Assembly (NCBI GenBank): GCA_903920405.1
Contig: CAIXMC010000329.1
Location: 1 to 18,163 of the forward strand
Source of the DNA: an uncultured beta proteobacterium
GTDB lineage: Bacteria > Pseudomonadota > Gammaproteobacteria > Burkholderiales > Burkholderiaceae_C
Length of the DNA stretch: 18,163 nucleotides
Direction of reading: 5' to 3'
A model generated the notes under the pieces. It was given only the letters and a program-made list of their open reading frames with translations. It was not told the DNA's origin and searched no databases. Of this stretch, positions 1 to 8,720 are shown piece after piece; the stretch's first letter is position 1; every line of letters begins with the position of its first letter. Position numbers and translations under genes: made by a program.

Positions 1-1
1 C

Positions 2-856
2 AATTTGACCCGCGTGATTGGCGAAGTGAGCTCTGCTGCAGATGCGCTCACCGTGGCAGCCAACCAGGTCAGCGCCACCGCCCAATCCTTGAGCCAGTCA
101 GCCAGTGAGCAAGCGGCATCGGTTGAGACCACCACATCGCAAATTGTGACGATGTCGGCTTCCATCAACCAAAACAGCGACAACGCCAAAGTCACCAATG
201 GCCTGGCTACCCATACCACAAAAGAGGCAAAAGACGGTGGAAGCGCCGTCAGTCATACGTTGGATGCCATGAAACAAATAGCATCCAGGATTGGGATCAT
301 CGATGACATTGCCTACCAGACCAATTTGTTGGCGCTCAACGCCGCCATAGAAGCTGCAAGAGCAGGTGAACATGGCAGGGGTTTTTCGGTGGTGGCAGCC
401 GAGGTTCGCAAACTGGCCGAGCGCAGCCAGGAAGCTGCCAGGGAAATTGGGGAACTGGCGGTTAGCAGTGTGACCACTGCTGAACATGCCGGAAAGTTAT
501 TGGACAAGATCGTTCCCAGTATCCAGAAAACCAGTGCGTTGGTGCAAGAAATTGCGACAGCCAGTTCAGAGCAAAGCGAATCTGTCAAACAAATTGGCGG
601 TGCCATGGGGCAGCTCAACAAAGCCACCCAGCAAAACGCCAGTGCATTAGAAGAGCTTGCCGCCACCAGCGAGGAGCTATCCGGTCAGGCATTGCAACTT
701 CAGGACAGCATCGCGTTTTTCAACACCCTACCAACCCATGGACGTGTTCACCCCGCACCCTGTGCAGGCACCCCCATCCAACCCAGCCCCGCTGCTCGCA
801 GCTCCCGTTTGTCGGAGCGCTACAGCCCCTTTCAAACCTTAGGATATGGTCAATAA
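2..856 (+). CDS. Methyl-accepting chemotaxis protein, 3' part (MCP1)
   Basis: This is the cytoplasmic signalling part of a chemoreceptor; the gene begins upstream of the window. The frame is open from base 2 and reads [10 protein letters not shown] with no start needed. The hairpin-tip region is clear: [20 protein letters not shown], then AGEHGRGF and [13 protein letters not shown], the segment that contacts CheA and CheW in the receptor family. A methylation-helix region rich in Glu, Gln and Ala follows. The C-terminal tail is rich in Pro and Arg. It has no NWETF-type tether for CheR/CheB. The last four codons (GYGQ, stop) come from the palindromic element that starts at 842. Without the element the frame would end ...TLLR, stop, just before cheW. 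The DNA is highly similar to the same region of the two other receptors in this window. The family call is secure; the ligand is unknown because the sensor part is missing. Confidence 0.95.
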   Translation, partial: NLTRVIGEVSSAADALTVAANQVSATAQSLSQSASEQAASVETTTSQIVTMSASINQNSDNAKVTNGLATHTTKEAKDGGSAVSHTLDAMKQIASRIGIIDDIAYQTNLLALNAAIEAARAGEHGRGFSVVAAEVRKLAERSQEAAREIGELAVSSVTTAEHAGKLLDKIVPSIQKTSALVQEIATASSEQSESVKQIGGAMGQLNKATQQNASALEELAATSEELSGQALQLQDSIAFFNTLPTHGRVHPAPCAGTPIQPSPAARSSRLSERYSPFQTLGYGQ

Positions 857-1000
857 TAAGTTCCGCATTTGGCTCGTCCGATTTGGGCGCACTGCGTCGT
901 TACAAATCGCTTATGTGGCTGGGCCACACTGCGCGATTTGCGCCTAGCATTGCATACCAACTCTGACGGCCAAATGCGGAACTTATTGTTGACCATATCC
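842..1000. mobile_element. Palindromic MITE-like element, family A, copy 1
   Basis: This is a 159-bp element with long terminal inverted repeats beginning GGATATGGTCAA. The two arms agree over about 32 bases with one mismatch. The centre adds a second stem: CAAATCGC at 903-910 pairs with GCGATTTG at 933-940, and TGTGG pairs with CCACA around the loop CTGGG. The element is flanked on both sides by TTA (839-841 and 1001-1003), read here as a 3-bp target duplication. It has no internal ORF of note, so it would need a transposase in trans. A second copy in the same orientation lies at 7483-7642. It sits at the extreme 3' end of MCP1 and supplies that gene's stop codon. The parent insertion sequence was not identified. 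Confidence 0.85.
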
Positions 1001-1005
1001 TTATT

Positions 1006-1009
1006 GAGG
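1006..1009 (+). promoter_or_regulatory. Ribosome binding site of cheW
   Basis: GAGG lies seven bases before the ATG at 1017 and just outside the right edge of the family A element. Before the insertion it would have lain within the last codons of MCP1, so the two genes were probably translationally coupled. Confidence 0.6.
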
Positions 1010-1016
1010 TAGCGCC

Positions 1017-1556
1017 ATGACTCATCACCAGTCTCTGACCGGATTTTCGGAAAAAACACCGATTGGTCACCACACCAGCAAAGAAGACAGCTTGCAATAC
1101 CTGACCTTTGGTTTGGGTGATGAAGTCTTCGCCATCGATATCCGCAGTGTTCGCGAGATCATTCAGCACAGCGCCATGACGATCGTGCCCCTGATGCCCG
1201 CCTTCGTTCGGGGTGTCATCAACCTGCGCGGCTCTGTGGTGCCGGTGATTGACTTGCAGTCCCGTTTTGGCAGGGCAAGGGCGCAAATTGGCAAGAAAAC
1301 CTGCGTCATCATTTTTGATGTAGACACTGAGAGTGACAAGGTCGAATTGGGCCTGCTGGTCGATTCTGTCAGCGAGGTGATTGACATTACCCTGTCCCAC
1401 ATCGAGCCTCCTCCTCAATTTGGTACCACCATTGCACGCGAATTTATTCACGGGCTGGGCAAGGTGGGTTCAGAATTTATCGTCATCTTGGAGCCTGAAA
1501 GGGCACTGAACATTGACGACATGGCGGCTTTGGCTAAACAACACCAAGCGGTGTAA
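1017..1556 (+). CDS. cheW: Chemotaxis adaptor protein CheW
   Basis: CheW couples chemoreceptors to the histidine kinase CheA in cytoplasmic receptor arrays. The 179-residue product has one CheW domain from about residue 25 to 165. Visible family features are LQYLTFGLGDEVFAIDI, the VREII strand, and FVRGVINLRGSVVPVIDL with the conserved Asn-Leu-Arg-Gly near residues 69-72. The glycine-rich GLLVDSVSEV segment and a terminal FIVILEPERAL strand follow. An N-terminal extension of about 25 polar residues precedes the domain. The start at 1017 is chosen because GAGG lies at the right distance upstream. The gene follows MCP1, with the family A element between them, and precedes the PAS gene by 15 bases. 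It therefore appears to serve the receptors encoded alongside it rather than a main che operon, and no cheA is seen here. Confidence 0.95.
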   Translation: MTHHQSLTGFSEKTPIGHHTSKEDSLQYLTFGLGDEVFAIDIRSVREIIQHSAMTIVPLMPAFVRGVINLRGSVVPVIDLQSRFGRARAQIGKKTCVIIFDVDTESDKVELGLLVDSVSEVIDITLSHIEPPPQFGTTIAREFIHGLGKVGSEFIVILEPERALNIDDMAALAKQHQAV

Positions 1557-1571
1557 TGTTAAGACCGATGT

Positions 1572-2090
1572 ATGAAATACAAAATTGAACCCACAAGACA
1601 TGAACGGATCATGCGCGAGGATGACTTTATTGTCTCCAAGACCGACCTCAAAGGCCATGTGACTTACTGCAACCGGATTTTTATCGAGTTTTCCGGTTAC
1701 AGTGAAAGCGAACTCTTGGGTGCGCAACACAACATCATTCGCCATCCCGACATGCCGCGTGGCGTGTTCCAGTTTTTGTGGGATACCCTGGCGCAAAAAA
1801 AAGAGTGTTTTGCTTACGTTAAAAACATGTCCAGGGATGGCGGGTTTTATTGGGTGTTCGCCAATGTCACACCTGACCTGGACACGCAAGGCCATCCGTC
1901 AGGCTATTTTTCGGTGCGTCGCAAGGCAAAACCTTCGGCCATTGCTGTGGTGAGCGATATTTATAAGGCCATGCAAGAGGAAGAGCGTCGTGCGGGTCCC
2001 AAGGACGCTTGCAATGCATCGCTGGCCTGGCTGGACACCGTGTTGAAGCAAAAAGGAGTCAGCTATGAGCAATTCATCCTGTCGCTCTGA
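1572..2090 (+). CDS. Stand-alone Aer-type PAS domain protein
   Basis: This is a 172-residue soluble protein with a single PAS domain at about residues 18-118. The pattern is that of the Aer family N-terminus: an early [16 protein letters not shown] strand, [12 protein letters not shown], then [34 protein letters not shown] and GYFSVRRKA. In Aer this domain binds FAD and senses redox state; whether this one binds a flavin is inferred, not seen. After the PAS fold come about 50 residues with a helical EEERR segment and no membrane span. In typical Aer-like receptors this PAS is followed in the same chain by a membrane hairpin and signalling domain. Here those parts are encoded by the next gene, which starts in another frame 26 bases before this one ends. 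Start: ATG 1572 fits the PAS family, although the ribosome site is weak. Confidence 0.85.
   Translation: MKYKIEPTRHERIMREDDFIVSKTDLKGHVTYCNRIFIEFSGYSESELLGAQHNIIRHPDMPRGVFQFLWDTLAQKKECFAYVKNMSRDGGFYWVFANVTPDLDTQGHPSGYFSVRRKAKPSAIAVVSDIYKAMQEEERRAGPKDACNASLAWLDTVLKQKGVSYEQFILSL
2053..2058 (+). promoter_or_regulatory. Ribosome binding site that fixes the MCP2 start
   Basis: AAGGAG stands six bases before ATG 2065, inside the end of the PAS gene. This strong site argues that MCP2 really starts here, as a separate protein overlapping the PAS gene, and is not simply the displaced second half of a frameshifted fusion. Confidence 0.75.
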
Positions 2091-4044
2091 GGGTTTTTGC
2101 TATGCCTGGGCGATGGCGCTGCTGCTGGTAGCGGGTGCCTTGTTGCAAAGCTGGCATGAAGCCTGGAGTGCGTTTTCATTGATTTGGGTGGTGCCCGCCA
2201 TGCTGTGCCTGGTGGTTTGGAGTTTTAATTTGCGCAGTCAACGTTTGCGTGTCCTGGAAATTCAGGCCATAGCAAAGGATGTGGCACATGGAAAATTTGA
2301 GCGTCGCCTTCATCACATCCCCACACAGGGCTTGTTTCATGGCGTGTGCTGGGACTTTAACGACATGCTGGATCAACTTGAAGCCTGCTTTCGTGAACAG
2401 GCCACAGCCTTGCACTACGCCAGCAATGCCCAATACTTCAGACACGCACAGTCAGCAGGCTTGCGGGGTTCATTTCAGAAAGCGCTGAACCAAACCAATT
2501 CATCTTTGCAAATTATGGCCGATAACGCCGAGGCAGAACAGTTGGCAGCCCACGAAAAGCGCATGGCTCAAGAAAAAGAACAGGCCATTGCTCAGCACAA
2601 TCTGCGTATCAAACTTGCTTTTGACAGCCTGCCAGAGGCTGTGACCGTCTCGGATACGCAAGGCGGTTTTGTCTATGCCACACCGGCTGCTTGCTCTGTG
2701 CTGAAAAAATTTGGTGGACCAGGATTTGATATGCAGTGTTATGACGGCAATAAACTCAGTAGCCTTTTGAAGAATCAGGATGCCGTGGCTAAGTTTGATG
2801 CCGCCATGTTGACCGGACAAACCATTGATGTTGAAAGAGACGGTTATCAATTTCAACTCCTGGCCACGCCCATTCGAGATATTCACGGTGTCACGTTGGG
2901 TCGAATCACCCTCTGGATTGATCGCACCGAAGATGTCAAATCAGAAGTTGAACTTGCCAATATCGTTGCTGCAGCAGGTATTGGTGACTTTAGCCAACGG
3001 ATCGGGTTGGAGGGCAAGAAAGACTTTATTGCCGACTTGAGTATCGGCATGAATGAGCTTTTACAGACCACTGAGCAGGGCCTAGATGACGTGTCGCGAG
3101 TCCTTGCTGCCTTGGCTGAAGGTGACTTGACTCAACGTATCACTCATCACTATGCCGGCTTGTTTGGCAGGGTCAAAAACAGTGTCAACACCACCAGCGA
3201 CAATTTGACGCGTGTCATTGGTGAAGTTCTTGCCGCAGCAGACGCTCTCTCTGGCGCAGCCAACCAAGTCAGCATGACAGCACAGTCCTTAAGCCAGGCG
3301 GCCTGCGAGCAAGCAGCCGGTGTAGAGCAAACCACAGATTCCATCGCTGTCATATCAGGTTCCATCAGCCACAACAGCGACAACGCACGTGTCACCGATG
3401 GCATGGCCGCCCAGACCACCAAAGAGGCTGTGGAGGGTGGAGTTGCCGTCAGTCAAACAGTAGTCGCTATGAAACAAATAGCATCCAAAATTGGGATTGT
3501 GGATGACATTGCGTACCAAACCAATCTTTTGGCATTGAACGCGGCCATTGAAGCTGCCAGGGCGGGGGAGCATGGCAAGGGTTTTGCGGTGGTGGCCGCT
3601 GAGGTTCGCAAGCTCGCTGAACGCAGCCAAGAGGCAGCCAAAGAAATTGGGGAGCTTGCACGCAACAGCGTGACCACATCGGAGCGTGCCGGCAAATTAT
3701 TGGATGCCATTGTGCCCAGCATTCAAAAAACATCTGCACTGGTTCAGGAAATTGCCGCAGCGTCAGCAGAGCAAAGCGACACCGTGACCAAAGTTGGCAT
3801 GGCCATGAAAAACTTGAGCAAATCCACACAGCACAATGTGTCTGCTTCAGAAGAATTGGCTGCTACCAGCGAAGAGCTTTCAGGTCAGGCAGAGCAGTTG
3901 CAGCAAAGTATTGGTTTTTTTAATATTGGGGATGGCACGAGTGTGGCATCAGACCGATTTGCAAAACCAGCCAGTCCCACCGCTACAGGCGGGCGCTTGC
4001 CACCATCGACCGTTGCAAGTACAAATCAAATCACCTTTTACTGA
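2065..4044 (+). CDS. Membrane methyl-accepting chemotaxis protein (MCP2)
   Basis: This is a 659-residue chemoreceptor. Two hydrophobic helices, about residues 12-29 and 36-54, form a short hairpin with almost no periplasmic loop, as in Aer-type receptors. A HAMP-like segment ([12 protein letters not shown], ~70-110) and a polar helical linker follow. A divergent PAS-like domain spans ~183-292 ([22 protein letters not shown] ending in [12 protein letters not shown]). Two more HAMP-like units follow, each with a G-D-x-x-Q-R core (GDFSQRI ~307, GDLTQRI ~353). The signalling domain runs ~395-620 with the tip [20 protein letters not shown] and [13 protein letters not shown]. The short tail has no CheR tether. 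The start is set by AAGGAG and overlaps the PAS gene by 26 bases. Intracellular redox or energy sensing together with the separate PAS protein is an inference. Confidence 0.93.
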   Translation: MSNSSCRSEGFCYAWAMALLLVAGALLQSWHEAWSAFSLIWVVPAMLCLVVWSFNLRSQRLRVLEIQAIAKDVAHGKFERRLHHIPTQGLFHGVCWDFNDMLDQLEACFREQATALHYASNAQYFRHAQSAGLRGSFQKALNQTNSSLQIMADNAEAEQLAAHEKRMAQEKEQAIAQHNLRIKLAFDSLPEAVTVSDTQGGFVYATPAACSVLKKFGGPGFDMQCYDGNKLSSLLKNQDAVAKFDAAMLTGQTIDVERDGYQFQLLATPIRDIHGVTLGRITLWIDRTEDVKSEVELANIVAAAGIGDFSQRIGLEGKKDFIADLSIGMNELLQTTEQGLDDVSRVLAALAEGDLTQRITHHYAGLFGRVKNSVNTTSDNLTRVIGEVLAAADALSGAANQVSMTAQSLSQAACEQAAGVEQTTDSIAVISGSISHNSDNARVTDGMAAQTTKEAVEGGVAVSQTVVAMKQIASKIGIVDDIAYQTNLLALNAAIEAARAGEHGKGFAVVAAEVRKLAERSQEAAKEIGELARNSVTTSERAGKLLDAIVPSIQKTSALVQEIAAASAEQSDTVTKVGMAMKNLSKSTQHNVSASEELAATSEELSGQAEQLQQSIGFFNIGDGTSVASDRFAKPASPTATGGRLPPSTVASTNQITFY

Positions 4045-4068
4045 ACCCCACCTGTGAGATCATGCACC

Positions 4069-5019
4069 ATGAACATCAATAGCGACATTGAAGAACGCAC
4101 ACGGCTTGCCGGTACCAATAAATTTGAGCTTTTACTCTTTCGCTTGGGCGAAGCCCCCGGCACGGGTGAGCGAGAGTTGTATGGCATCAATGTGTTCAAG
4201 GTTCGAGAGGTGCTGGTCATGCCAAAAATCACGGCACTGGTCAATGCCCACGAACATTTGATGGGGGTGGCCAATATTCGCGGTCAAATCATTCCGGTGA
4301 TCAATCTTTCTGCCGTCGTGGGATGTAAGCCAAGGCAAGGTCATACTATTTTGATGGTGACCGAATTTGCACGCACGGTGCAAGCCTTTGCGGTAGAAGA
4401 TGTTCGCGAGATTGTTCGGCTGGACTGGGATCAGGTGTTGCCGGCAGAGGGCACCCACGCAGGTTCGCTGGTGACCGGAATTGCCCGTCTTGACCCGGGT
4501 GATCCTGAGACACGGCTAGCCCAAGTGCTTGATGTTGAGCAAGTTCTTCGCAACGTAGCTCCGGCTAGCAAAGAGGACATGGATCGTGAAGTGGTTGGGC
4601 CTGAGCTGCCACTGCTGCCGGGTACTAAAATTTTGGTGGCGGATGACTCGTATGTGGCGCGCTCAGTGATCGAAATTGGCCTCAAAGCCATGGGTGCACC
4701 TTTTATCATGACAAAAACCGGCAAAGAGGCCTGGGATTATTTGCTGAGCGTGGCAGATCAGGCCAAAGCAGACGGTACGCCAGTCAAAAATATCATTGCA
4801 GCGGTATTGACCGACCTGGAAATGCCCGAAATGGATGGATTTACCCTGACCCGTTTGATCAAACAAGATGCGCGCTTCAAGGGCATTCCGGTTGTCATCC
4901 ATTCTTCACTGACGGGCACCACCAACGAAAGCCACGTTAAAGGAGTGGGTGCTGACGGTTATGTGGCCAAGTTTTCGCCGCGTGAGCTGGCAGCCAATTT
5001 GCGTCGGGTATTAAGCTAA
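4069..5019 (+). CDS. cheV: CheV-type chemotaxis coupling protein (CheW-REC)
   Basis: This 316-residue protein joins an adaptor domain to a phosphoacceptor domain. CheV proteins link receptors to CheA and may act as a phosphate sink or adaptation device. The CheW domain covers ~15-165: NKFELLLFRLGE, INVFKVREVL, HLMGVANIRGQIIPVINL. The response-regulator domain covers ~185-316, with the acidic pair Asp192-Asp193 (ILVADDS), the phosphoacceptor Asp249 in VLTDLEMPEMDGF, Ser279/Ser280 in VVIHSSL and Lys301 in YVAKFSP. All key residues are present, so phosphorylation is expected. A GTG start at 4054 is possible in the same frame. ATG 4069 is preferred because it gives the usual CheV opening, with ERTxLAxxNKFELLLFRLG close behind. 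It follows MCP2 by 24 bases, consistent with one transcript. Confidence 0.95.
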   Translation: MNINSDIEERTRLAGTNKFELLLFRLGEAPGTGERELYGINVFKVREVLVMPKITALVNAHEHLMGVANIRGQIIPVINLSAVVGCKPRQGHTILMVTEFARTVQAFAVEDVREIVRLDWDQVLPAEGTHAGSLVTGIARLDPGDPETRLAQVLDVEQVLRNVAPASKEDMDREVVGPELPLLPGTKILVADDSYVARSVIEIGLKAMGAPFIMTKTGKEAWDYLLSVADQAKADGTPVKNIIAAVLTDLEMPEMDGFTLTRLIKQDARFKGIPVVIHSSLTGTTNESHVKGVGADGYVAKFSPRELAANLRRVLS

Positions 5020-5084
5020 GCTAACGGTCATGGCATCCAGGCCGCCCTGAATGATGAAAGAATTTTTGACCATAAAAAGTGCTT

Positions 5085-5108
5085 GTAGCCCTTATGGGAT
5101 AAGGATAC
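5085..5108. repeat. Small hairpin in the cheV-MCP3 intergenic region
   Basis: CCTTAT at 5090-5095 and ATAAGG at 5099-5104 form a perfect six-base stem around GGG, with GTA/TAC pairing outside it. It has no T-tract, so it is not a convincing terminator. The 234-base gap between cheV and MCP3 holds no other clear feature except the tandem repeat just before MCP3. Confidence 0.4.
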
Positions 5109-5222
5109 ATTGCTATTGTTTTCTTTGTTCTTTCACGTTAATCAGCATGACACATCCAGCCGTCCTGCACAACGAAAGTACACACACCCTGAAAGCGAGG
5201 GCAAGATGCCCTTGCTACCAGG

Positions 5223-5242
5223 TTCATTCACATTCATTCACA
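5223..5242. repeat. Two tandem copies of TTCATTCACA
   Basis: Two perfect adjacent 10-base units end 11 bases before the ATG of MCP3 at 5254. Their role is unknown. They lie where a ribosome site is expected, and the MCP3 ribosome site is weak (CGAG), so a change in copy number could alter spacing. This is speculative. Confidence 0.45.
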
Positions 5243-5253
5243 TCGAGTACGTC

Positions 5254-7320
5254 ATGAGCAGCAAACAGTTTTCTTTATTTGATCGCCTCTTTAAAGGTGC
5301 TGAAATCAACCGTCGTCTCACCTTATTGGAGGACGAACTCAAGGTTCGCACCGATATCATGAATCTGACCAGCATTGTGTCCGAGTCGGATAAAAAAGGC
5401 GACATTACCAGCATCAATGAAAAATTCATACAGGTGTCGAAATACAGCCGCAGTGAACTGGTGGGGCATCCACACAGCACCACGCGCCATCCCGATATGC
5501 CAAAGGAAACTTTTCGGCAAATGTGGGCCACCATTGGGCGTGGTGATATCTTTCGGGGCATCATTAAAAACCGCGCCAAAGATGGCACGCCCTACTATGT
5601 CGATGCTGTCATTGCCCCCATTCTGGGCGACAACGGCAAGCCCATGAAGTATCTCGGTGTGCGCTATGACATCACAGCGGCAGAATCGCAACGACAGGAA
5701 GCGCGTGCCGTGTTGTCTGCGATTGATGCCTCGCATGGTATGGTTGAATTTGACTTGAACGGGCATGTTTTACAAGCCAATGACAACTTTTTGCAGACCA
5801 TGGGATACACCCGCTCTGAGGTGATTGGCAGACACCATCGCCTGTTTGTCGAGAGCAGTTTTGCGGCATCCCCTAGCTATCAGCAGTTTTGGGCAGATCT
5901 GAACGCGGGCAAAGCACAAAAAGCTACTTTTAAACGCATTTCCAAAGCAGGCCAGGACACCTGGCTTCAAGCTGTTTATGCCCCCGTGACGAACGAAATG
6001 GGCCGTGTTTTGAAAATTGTCAAGATTGCCACGGATGTCACGGCTGAAGTGACCGCCAACACCATGTTGAAACATGCTGTGGATGAATCTTTGACTGTGA
6101 TTGCGGCAGCCAGGCAAGGCGATTTGAGTCAGCGCGTCAATCTGAGCGGAAAAACGGGTCCGATACAAGCGCTGAGTACTGGTCTTAATGACCTGCTTGA
6201 CACAACAGTGGTTGCTTTTTCTGACATTGGACGCATTTTGGAAGCCTTGTCCGTCGGCGATTTAAGCCAACGTGTCACACGGGATTACGCCGGTACCTTT
6301 AACCAAATCAAGACAGATGCCAATGCCACCAGCGAAAAATTGGCCAATATCATTGACGACATGGCGCGCCTGTTTGAGGCTCTGGCCAACGGCGACCTGA
6401 CCCAGCGCATCACAAGGCAGACACAAGGCGCTTTTGAGCGGGTCAAACTGGATGCCAACCAGAGTTTTGAAAAACTGGCCAGCATCATTAAAGAGGTTCG
6501 CAGCGCAGCCGACGCTTTGACGGGTGCTGCCAACCAAGTCAGCGCTACAGCACAATCCCTCAGTCAAGCCGCAAGCCAACAAGCCTCCAGTGTGGAAGAA
6601 ACAACCTCGCAAGTCAATGTGATGTCGGCCTCCATCACACAAAACAGTGAGAACGCCCGTGTCACCGACAGCATGGCCACCAAAACCACCAAAGAAGCAG
6701 TCGATGGTGGTGGCGCAGTGAGTCAAACTGTCGTAGCCATGAAACAAATCGCCGCCAAAATTGGCATTGTGGATGACATTGCCTACCAAACCAACTTGTT
6801 GGCACTCAACGCCGCCATTGAAGCCGCCCGTGCAGGCGAGCATGGCAAGGGTTTTGCAGTAGTGGCCGCGGAGGTACGCAAACTTGCCGAACGCAGCCAG
6901 GAAGCAGCTAAGGAAATTGGCGAACTCGCAGGTTCGAGTGTCACCACTGCGGAGCGAGCAGGCAAGCTACTCGGCGAGATTGTGCCCAGCATTCAAAAAA
7001 CATCCGAATTGGTGCAGGAAATTGCAGCAGCCAGTTCAGAGCAAAGCGAATCAGTCACGCAAATTGGCGGAGCGATGGGGCAACTGAGTAAAGCCACCCA
7101 GCAAAATGCCAGCGCTTCAGAAGAGCTGGCAGCGACCAGTGAAGAGTTATCAGGCCAGGCGGAGCAATTGCAGCAGTCTGTCGCGTTTTTTAATCTGGGG
7201 GGTGAAACATCCGTCGTGAGCAGTCGCCACGCTTTGCGCGTTTCTGAACGGCGCGCACCCGTTACACCTGCACGCCTGGCAGCACCAAGCCGTTCAGGGG
7301 GCAACTTCCGACCTTATTGA
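5254..7320 (+). CDS. Soluble chemoreceptor with two PAS domains (MCP3)
   Basis: This is a 688-residue chemoreceptor without a hydrophobic helix, so it should act in the cytoplasm. PAS1 spans ~40-140 (ISSUE-type pattern: [61 protein letters not shown]). PAS2 spans ~155-262 ([38 protein letters not shown]). Three HAMP-like units follow at ~280-415, each with G-D-L-[ST]-Q-R ([21 protein letters not shown]). The signalling domain is at ~420-645 with the conserved tip. The tail is rich in Arg, Ala and Pro and has no CheR tether. The frame stays open upstream of 5254, and ATG 5206 is possible with a GAGG ahead. ATG 5254 is preferred because [15 protein letters not shown] fits the start of soluble PAS-MCPs. 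Its ligand or redox cofactor is not readable from the sequence. Confidence 0.92.
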   Translation: MSSKQFSLFDRLFKGAEINRRLTLLEDELKVRTDIMNLTSIVSESDKKGDITSINEKFIQVSKYSRSELVGHPHSTTRHPDMPKETFRQMWATIGRGDIFRGIIKNRAKDGTPYYVDAVIAPILGDNGKPMKYLGVRYDITAAESQRQEARAVLSAIDASHGMVEFDLNGHVLQANDNFLQTMGYTRSEVIGRHHRLFVESSFAASPSYQQFWADLNAGKAQKATFKRISKAGQDTWLQAVYAPVTNEMGRVLKIVKIATDVTAEVTANTMLKHAVDESLTVIAAARQGDLSQRVNLSGKTGPIQALSTGLNDLLDTTVVAFSDIGRILEALSVGDLSQRVTRDYAGTFNQIKTDANATSEKLANIIDDMARLFEALANGDLTQRITRQTQGAFERVKLDANQSFEKLASIIKEVRSAADALTGAANQVSATAQSLSQAASQQASSVEETTSQVNVMSASITQNSENARVTDSMATKTTKEAVDGGGAVSQTVVAMKQIAAKIGIVDDIAYQTNLLALNAAIEAARAGEHGKGFAVVAAEVRKLAERSQEAAKEIGELAGSSVTTAERAGKLLGEIVPSIQKTSELVQEIAAASSEQSESVTQIGGAMGQLSKATQQNASASEELAATSEELSGQAEQLQQSVAFFNLGGETSVVSSRHALRVSERRAPVTPARLAAPSRSGGNFRPY

Positions 7321-7368
7321 ACAACGGGGAACAGGCGATGAAAAGCGCATTTTTGAACTGGTAAGCGC

Positions 7369-7482
7369 ATGAGTTGGGGCGGCAAACTGGCGCTGAGCAA
7401 TTTTTTGCTGGTGGCTTCGGTATTGATACGGGTGCGATGCAACCTGGATTCCTCAGTTGACCGCGCCAGGGTGGGCTACTAA
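7369..7482 (+). pseudogene. Short ORF, possible remnant of a gene start (37 aa)
   Basis: ATG 7369 opens a 37-codon frame, MSWGGKLALSNFLLVASVLI then RVRCNLDSSVDRARVGY. The start looks like the short basic stretch plus first membrane helix of a transporter or receptor. The frame then becomes polar and ends at TAA 7480-7482, the left target duplication of the family A element. It may be the leftover 5' end of a further chemoreceptor or membrane gene truncated before the element arrived, but no family can be assigned. The 160 bases between MCP3 and the element hold nothing else that can be supported. Confidence 0.3.
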
Positions 7483-7642
7483 GGATATGGTCAATAATAA
7501 GTTCCGCATTTGGATCGTCAGATTTGGGCGCACTGCGTCGTTACAAATCGCTTATGTGGCTGGGCCACACTGAGCGATTTGCGCCTGGCATTGCATCTTT
7601 AACTCTGACGGCCAAATGCGGAACTTATTACTGACCACATCC
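7483..7642. mobile_element. Palindromic MITE-like element, family A, copy 2
   Basis: This 160-bp element is nearly identical to the one at 842-1000 and lies in the same orientation. Its arms start GGATATGGTCAA and GGATGTGGTCAG (right arm read as its complement) and agree over about 31 bases with two mismatches. The central stem (CAAATCG from 7544 with CGATTTG ending at 7581) is kept. TAA flanks both ends (7480-7482, 7643-7645), again read as a 3-bp duplication. There is no coding capacity. It separates the chemotaxis genes from the polysaccharide genes. Confidence 0.85.
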
Positions 7643-7715
7643 TAAGGCATTACAGTCCAGTTTTTTGTGAAATTTATGCCTATCAAAATATTGTTGCCAC
7701 ATTGAAAGTTTGTCA

Positions 7716-8657
7716 ATGATCCAAAACCTAGTTACCGGCGGAGCCGGCTTTCTTGGATCGCACCTGTGCGACCGCCTGATTGAACGTGGCGAAGACGTTC
7801 TGTGTGTTGATAACTTCTTTACCGGCAGCAAGCGCAATGTGGTGCATCTGCTAGACCACTCCAGTTTTGAGCTGATGCGCCACGATGTCACCTTTCCGCT
7901 GTATGTAGAGGCTGAACGCATTTACAACCTGGCTTGCCCAGCTTCACCCATTCACTACCAACACGATCCGGTGCAAACCACCAAAACCAGTGTCCATGGC
8001 GCTATCAATATGCTAGGGCTAGCCAAGCGCGTCAAGGCGCGTATTTTGCAGGCTTCTACCTCTGAGGTGTATGGTGACCCGCAGGTTCATCCGCAGCCTG
8101 AAGATTACTGGGGCAATGTCAACGCCATCGGAATACGCTCGTGTTACGACGAGGGAAAACGCTGCGCTGAAACTCTCTTTTTTGACTACCACCGCCAACA
8201 TGCGTTGCAAATCAAGGTGATGCGCATCTTTAATACCTATGGCCCCCGTATGCACCCCAACGACGGGCGTGTCGTCAGCAACTTCATTGTGCAAGCACTC
8301 AAAGGCGAAGACATCACCATCTATGGCGATGGCCAGCAAACGCGTAGCTTTTGCTATGTGGATGACCTCATTGACGCCATGCTGCGCCTGATGGACAGCC
8401 GCGCCGACTTTACCGGCCCGGTCAACATTGGTAACCCCATCGAATTCACCATGCAGGCGCTGGCCGAAAACGTGCTCAAATGGGTTGGGGGCACTTCAAA
8501 ACTCATCTTTTGTCCGTTGCCCGCCGACGATCCCAAACAACGCAAACCGCTGATTGATTTGGCACAACAAGAGCTGGGATGGTCACCCAAAGTTGGCCTG
8601 GAAGATGGACTGAAAGAAACGATTGCTTACTTTCGCAAACTGCTGGCTATTACCTAG
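7716..8657 (+). CDS. uxs: UDP-glucuronate decarboxylase (UDP-xylose synthase)
   Basis: This 313-residue extended short-chain dehydrogenase is predicted to turn UDP-glucuronate into UDP-xylose in the cytosol, using bound NAD. The NAD site is [12 protein letters not shown] at ~6-17. Catalytic residues sit in STSEVYGDP (Thr115, Ser116, Glu117) and YDEGKR (Tyr144, Lys148). UXS hallmarks are [46 protein letters not shown] and [10 protein letters not shown]. Length and motifs are those of the family, which separates it from ordinary UDP-glucose epimerases and dTDP-glucose dehydratases. ATG 7716 is chosen over the in-frame TTG at 7710 because the Rossmann strand follows at once. It is the first gene of the polysaccharide region and lies just after the family A element. 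A UDP-4-keto-pentose product is possible but less likely. Confidence 0.9.
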   Translation: MIQNLVTGGAGFLGSHLCDRLIERGEDVLCVDNFFTGSKRNVVHLLDHSSFELMRHDVTFPLYVEAERIYNLACPASPIHYQHDPVQTTKTSVHGAINMLGLAKRVKARILQASTSEVYGDPQVHPQPEDYWGNVNAIGIRSCYDEGKRCAETLFFDYHRQHALQIKVMRIFNTYGPRMHPNDGRVVSNFIVQALKGEDITIYGDGQQTRSFCYVDDLIDAMLRLMDSRADFTGPVNIGNPIEFTMQALAENVLKWVGGTSKLIFCPLPADDPKQRKPLIDLAQQELGWSPKVGLEDGLKETIAYFRKLLAIT

Positions 8658-8720
8658 TGAAAACACCCGCTAACGCACGCCCATCAAGCGTAAGTAGCTA
8701 TCAAAATAATATCAACTGAT

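Noticed and set aside
842..1000. Family A repeat as a simple Rho-independent terminator
   Set aside because: It is far too long, lacks a T-tract, has flanking TTA duplications and recurs at 7483. A transposed element explains it better, although it may still affect transcript ends.
900..1451. 183-codon ORF on the minus strand across cheW
   Set aside because: It is the antisense shadow of cheW and of the palindromic element. No domain is recognisable, and the plus-strand gene explains the region.
5110..5253. Upstream extension of MCP3 to 5110
   Set aside because: The extra residues are unlike receptor starts. [15 protein letters not shown] from 5254 fits the soluble PAS-receptor N-terminus.
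5051..5257. 68-codon ORF between cheV and MCP3
   Set aside because: Cys- and Ser-rich with no family resemblance and no ribosome site. It overlaps the MCP3 start in another frame.
6262..6843. 193-codon minus-strand ORF opposite the MCP3 HAMP and signalling region
   Set aside because: Gly/Cys/Phe-rich antisense of a repetitive receptor gene. Similar shadows occur opposite the other two receptors.
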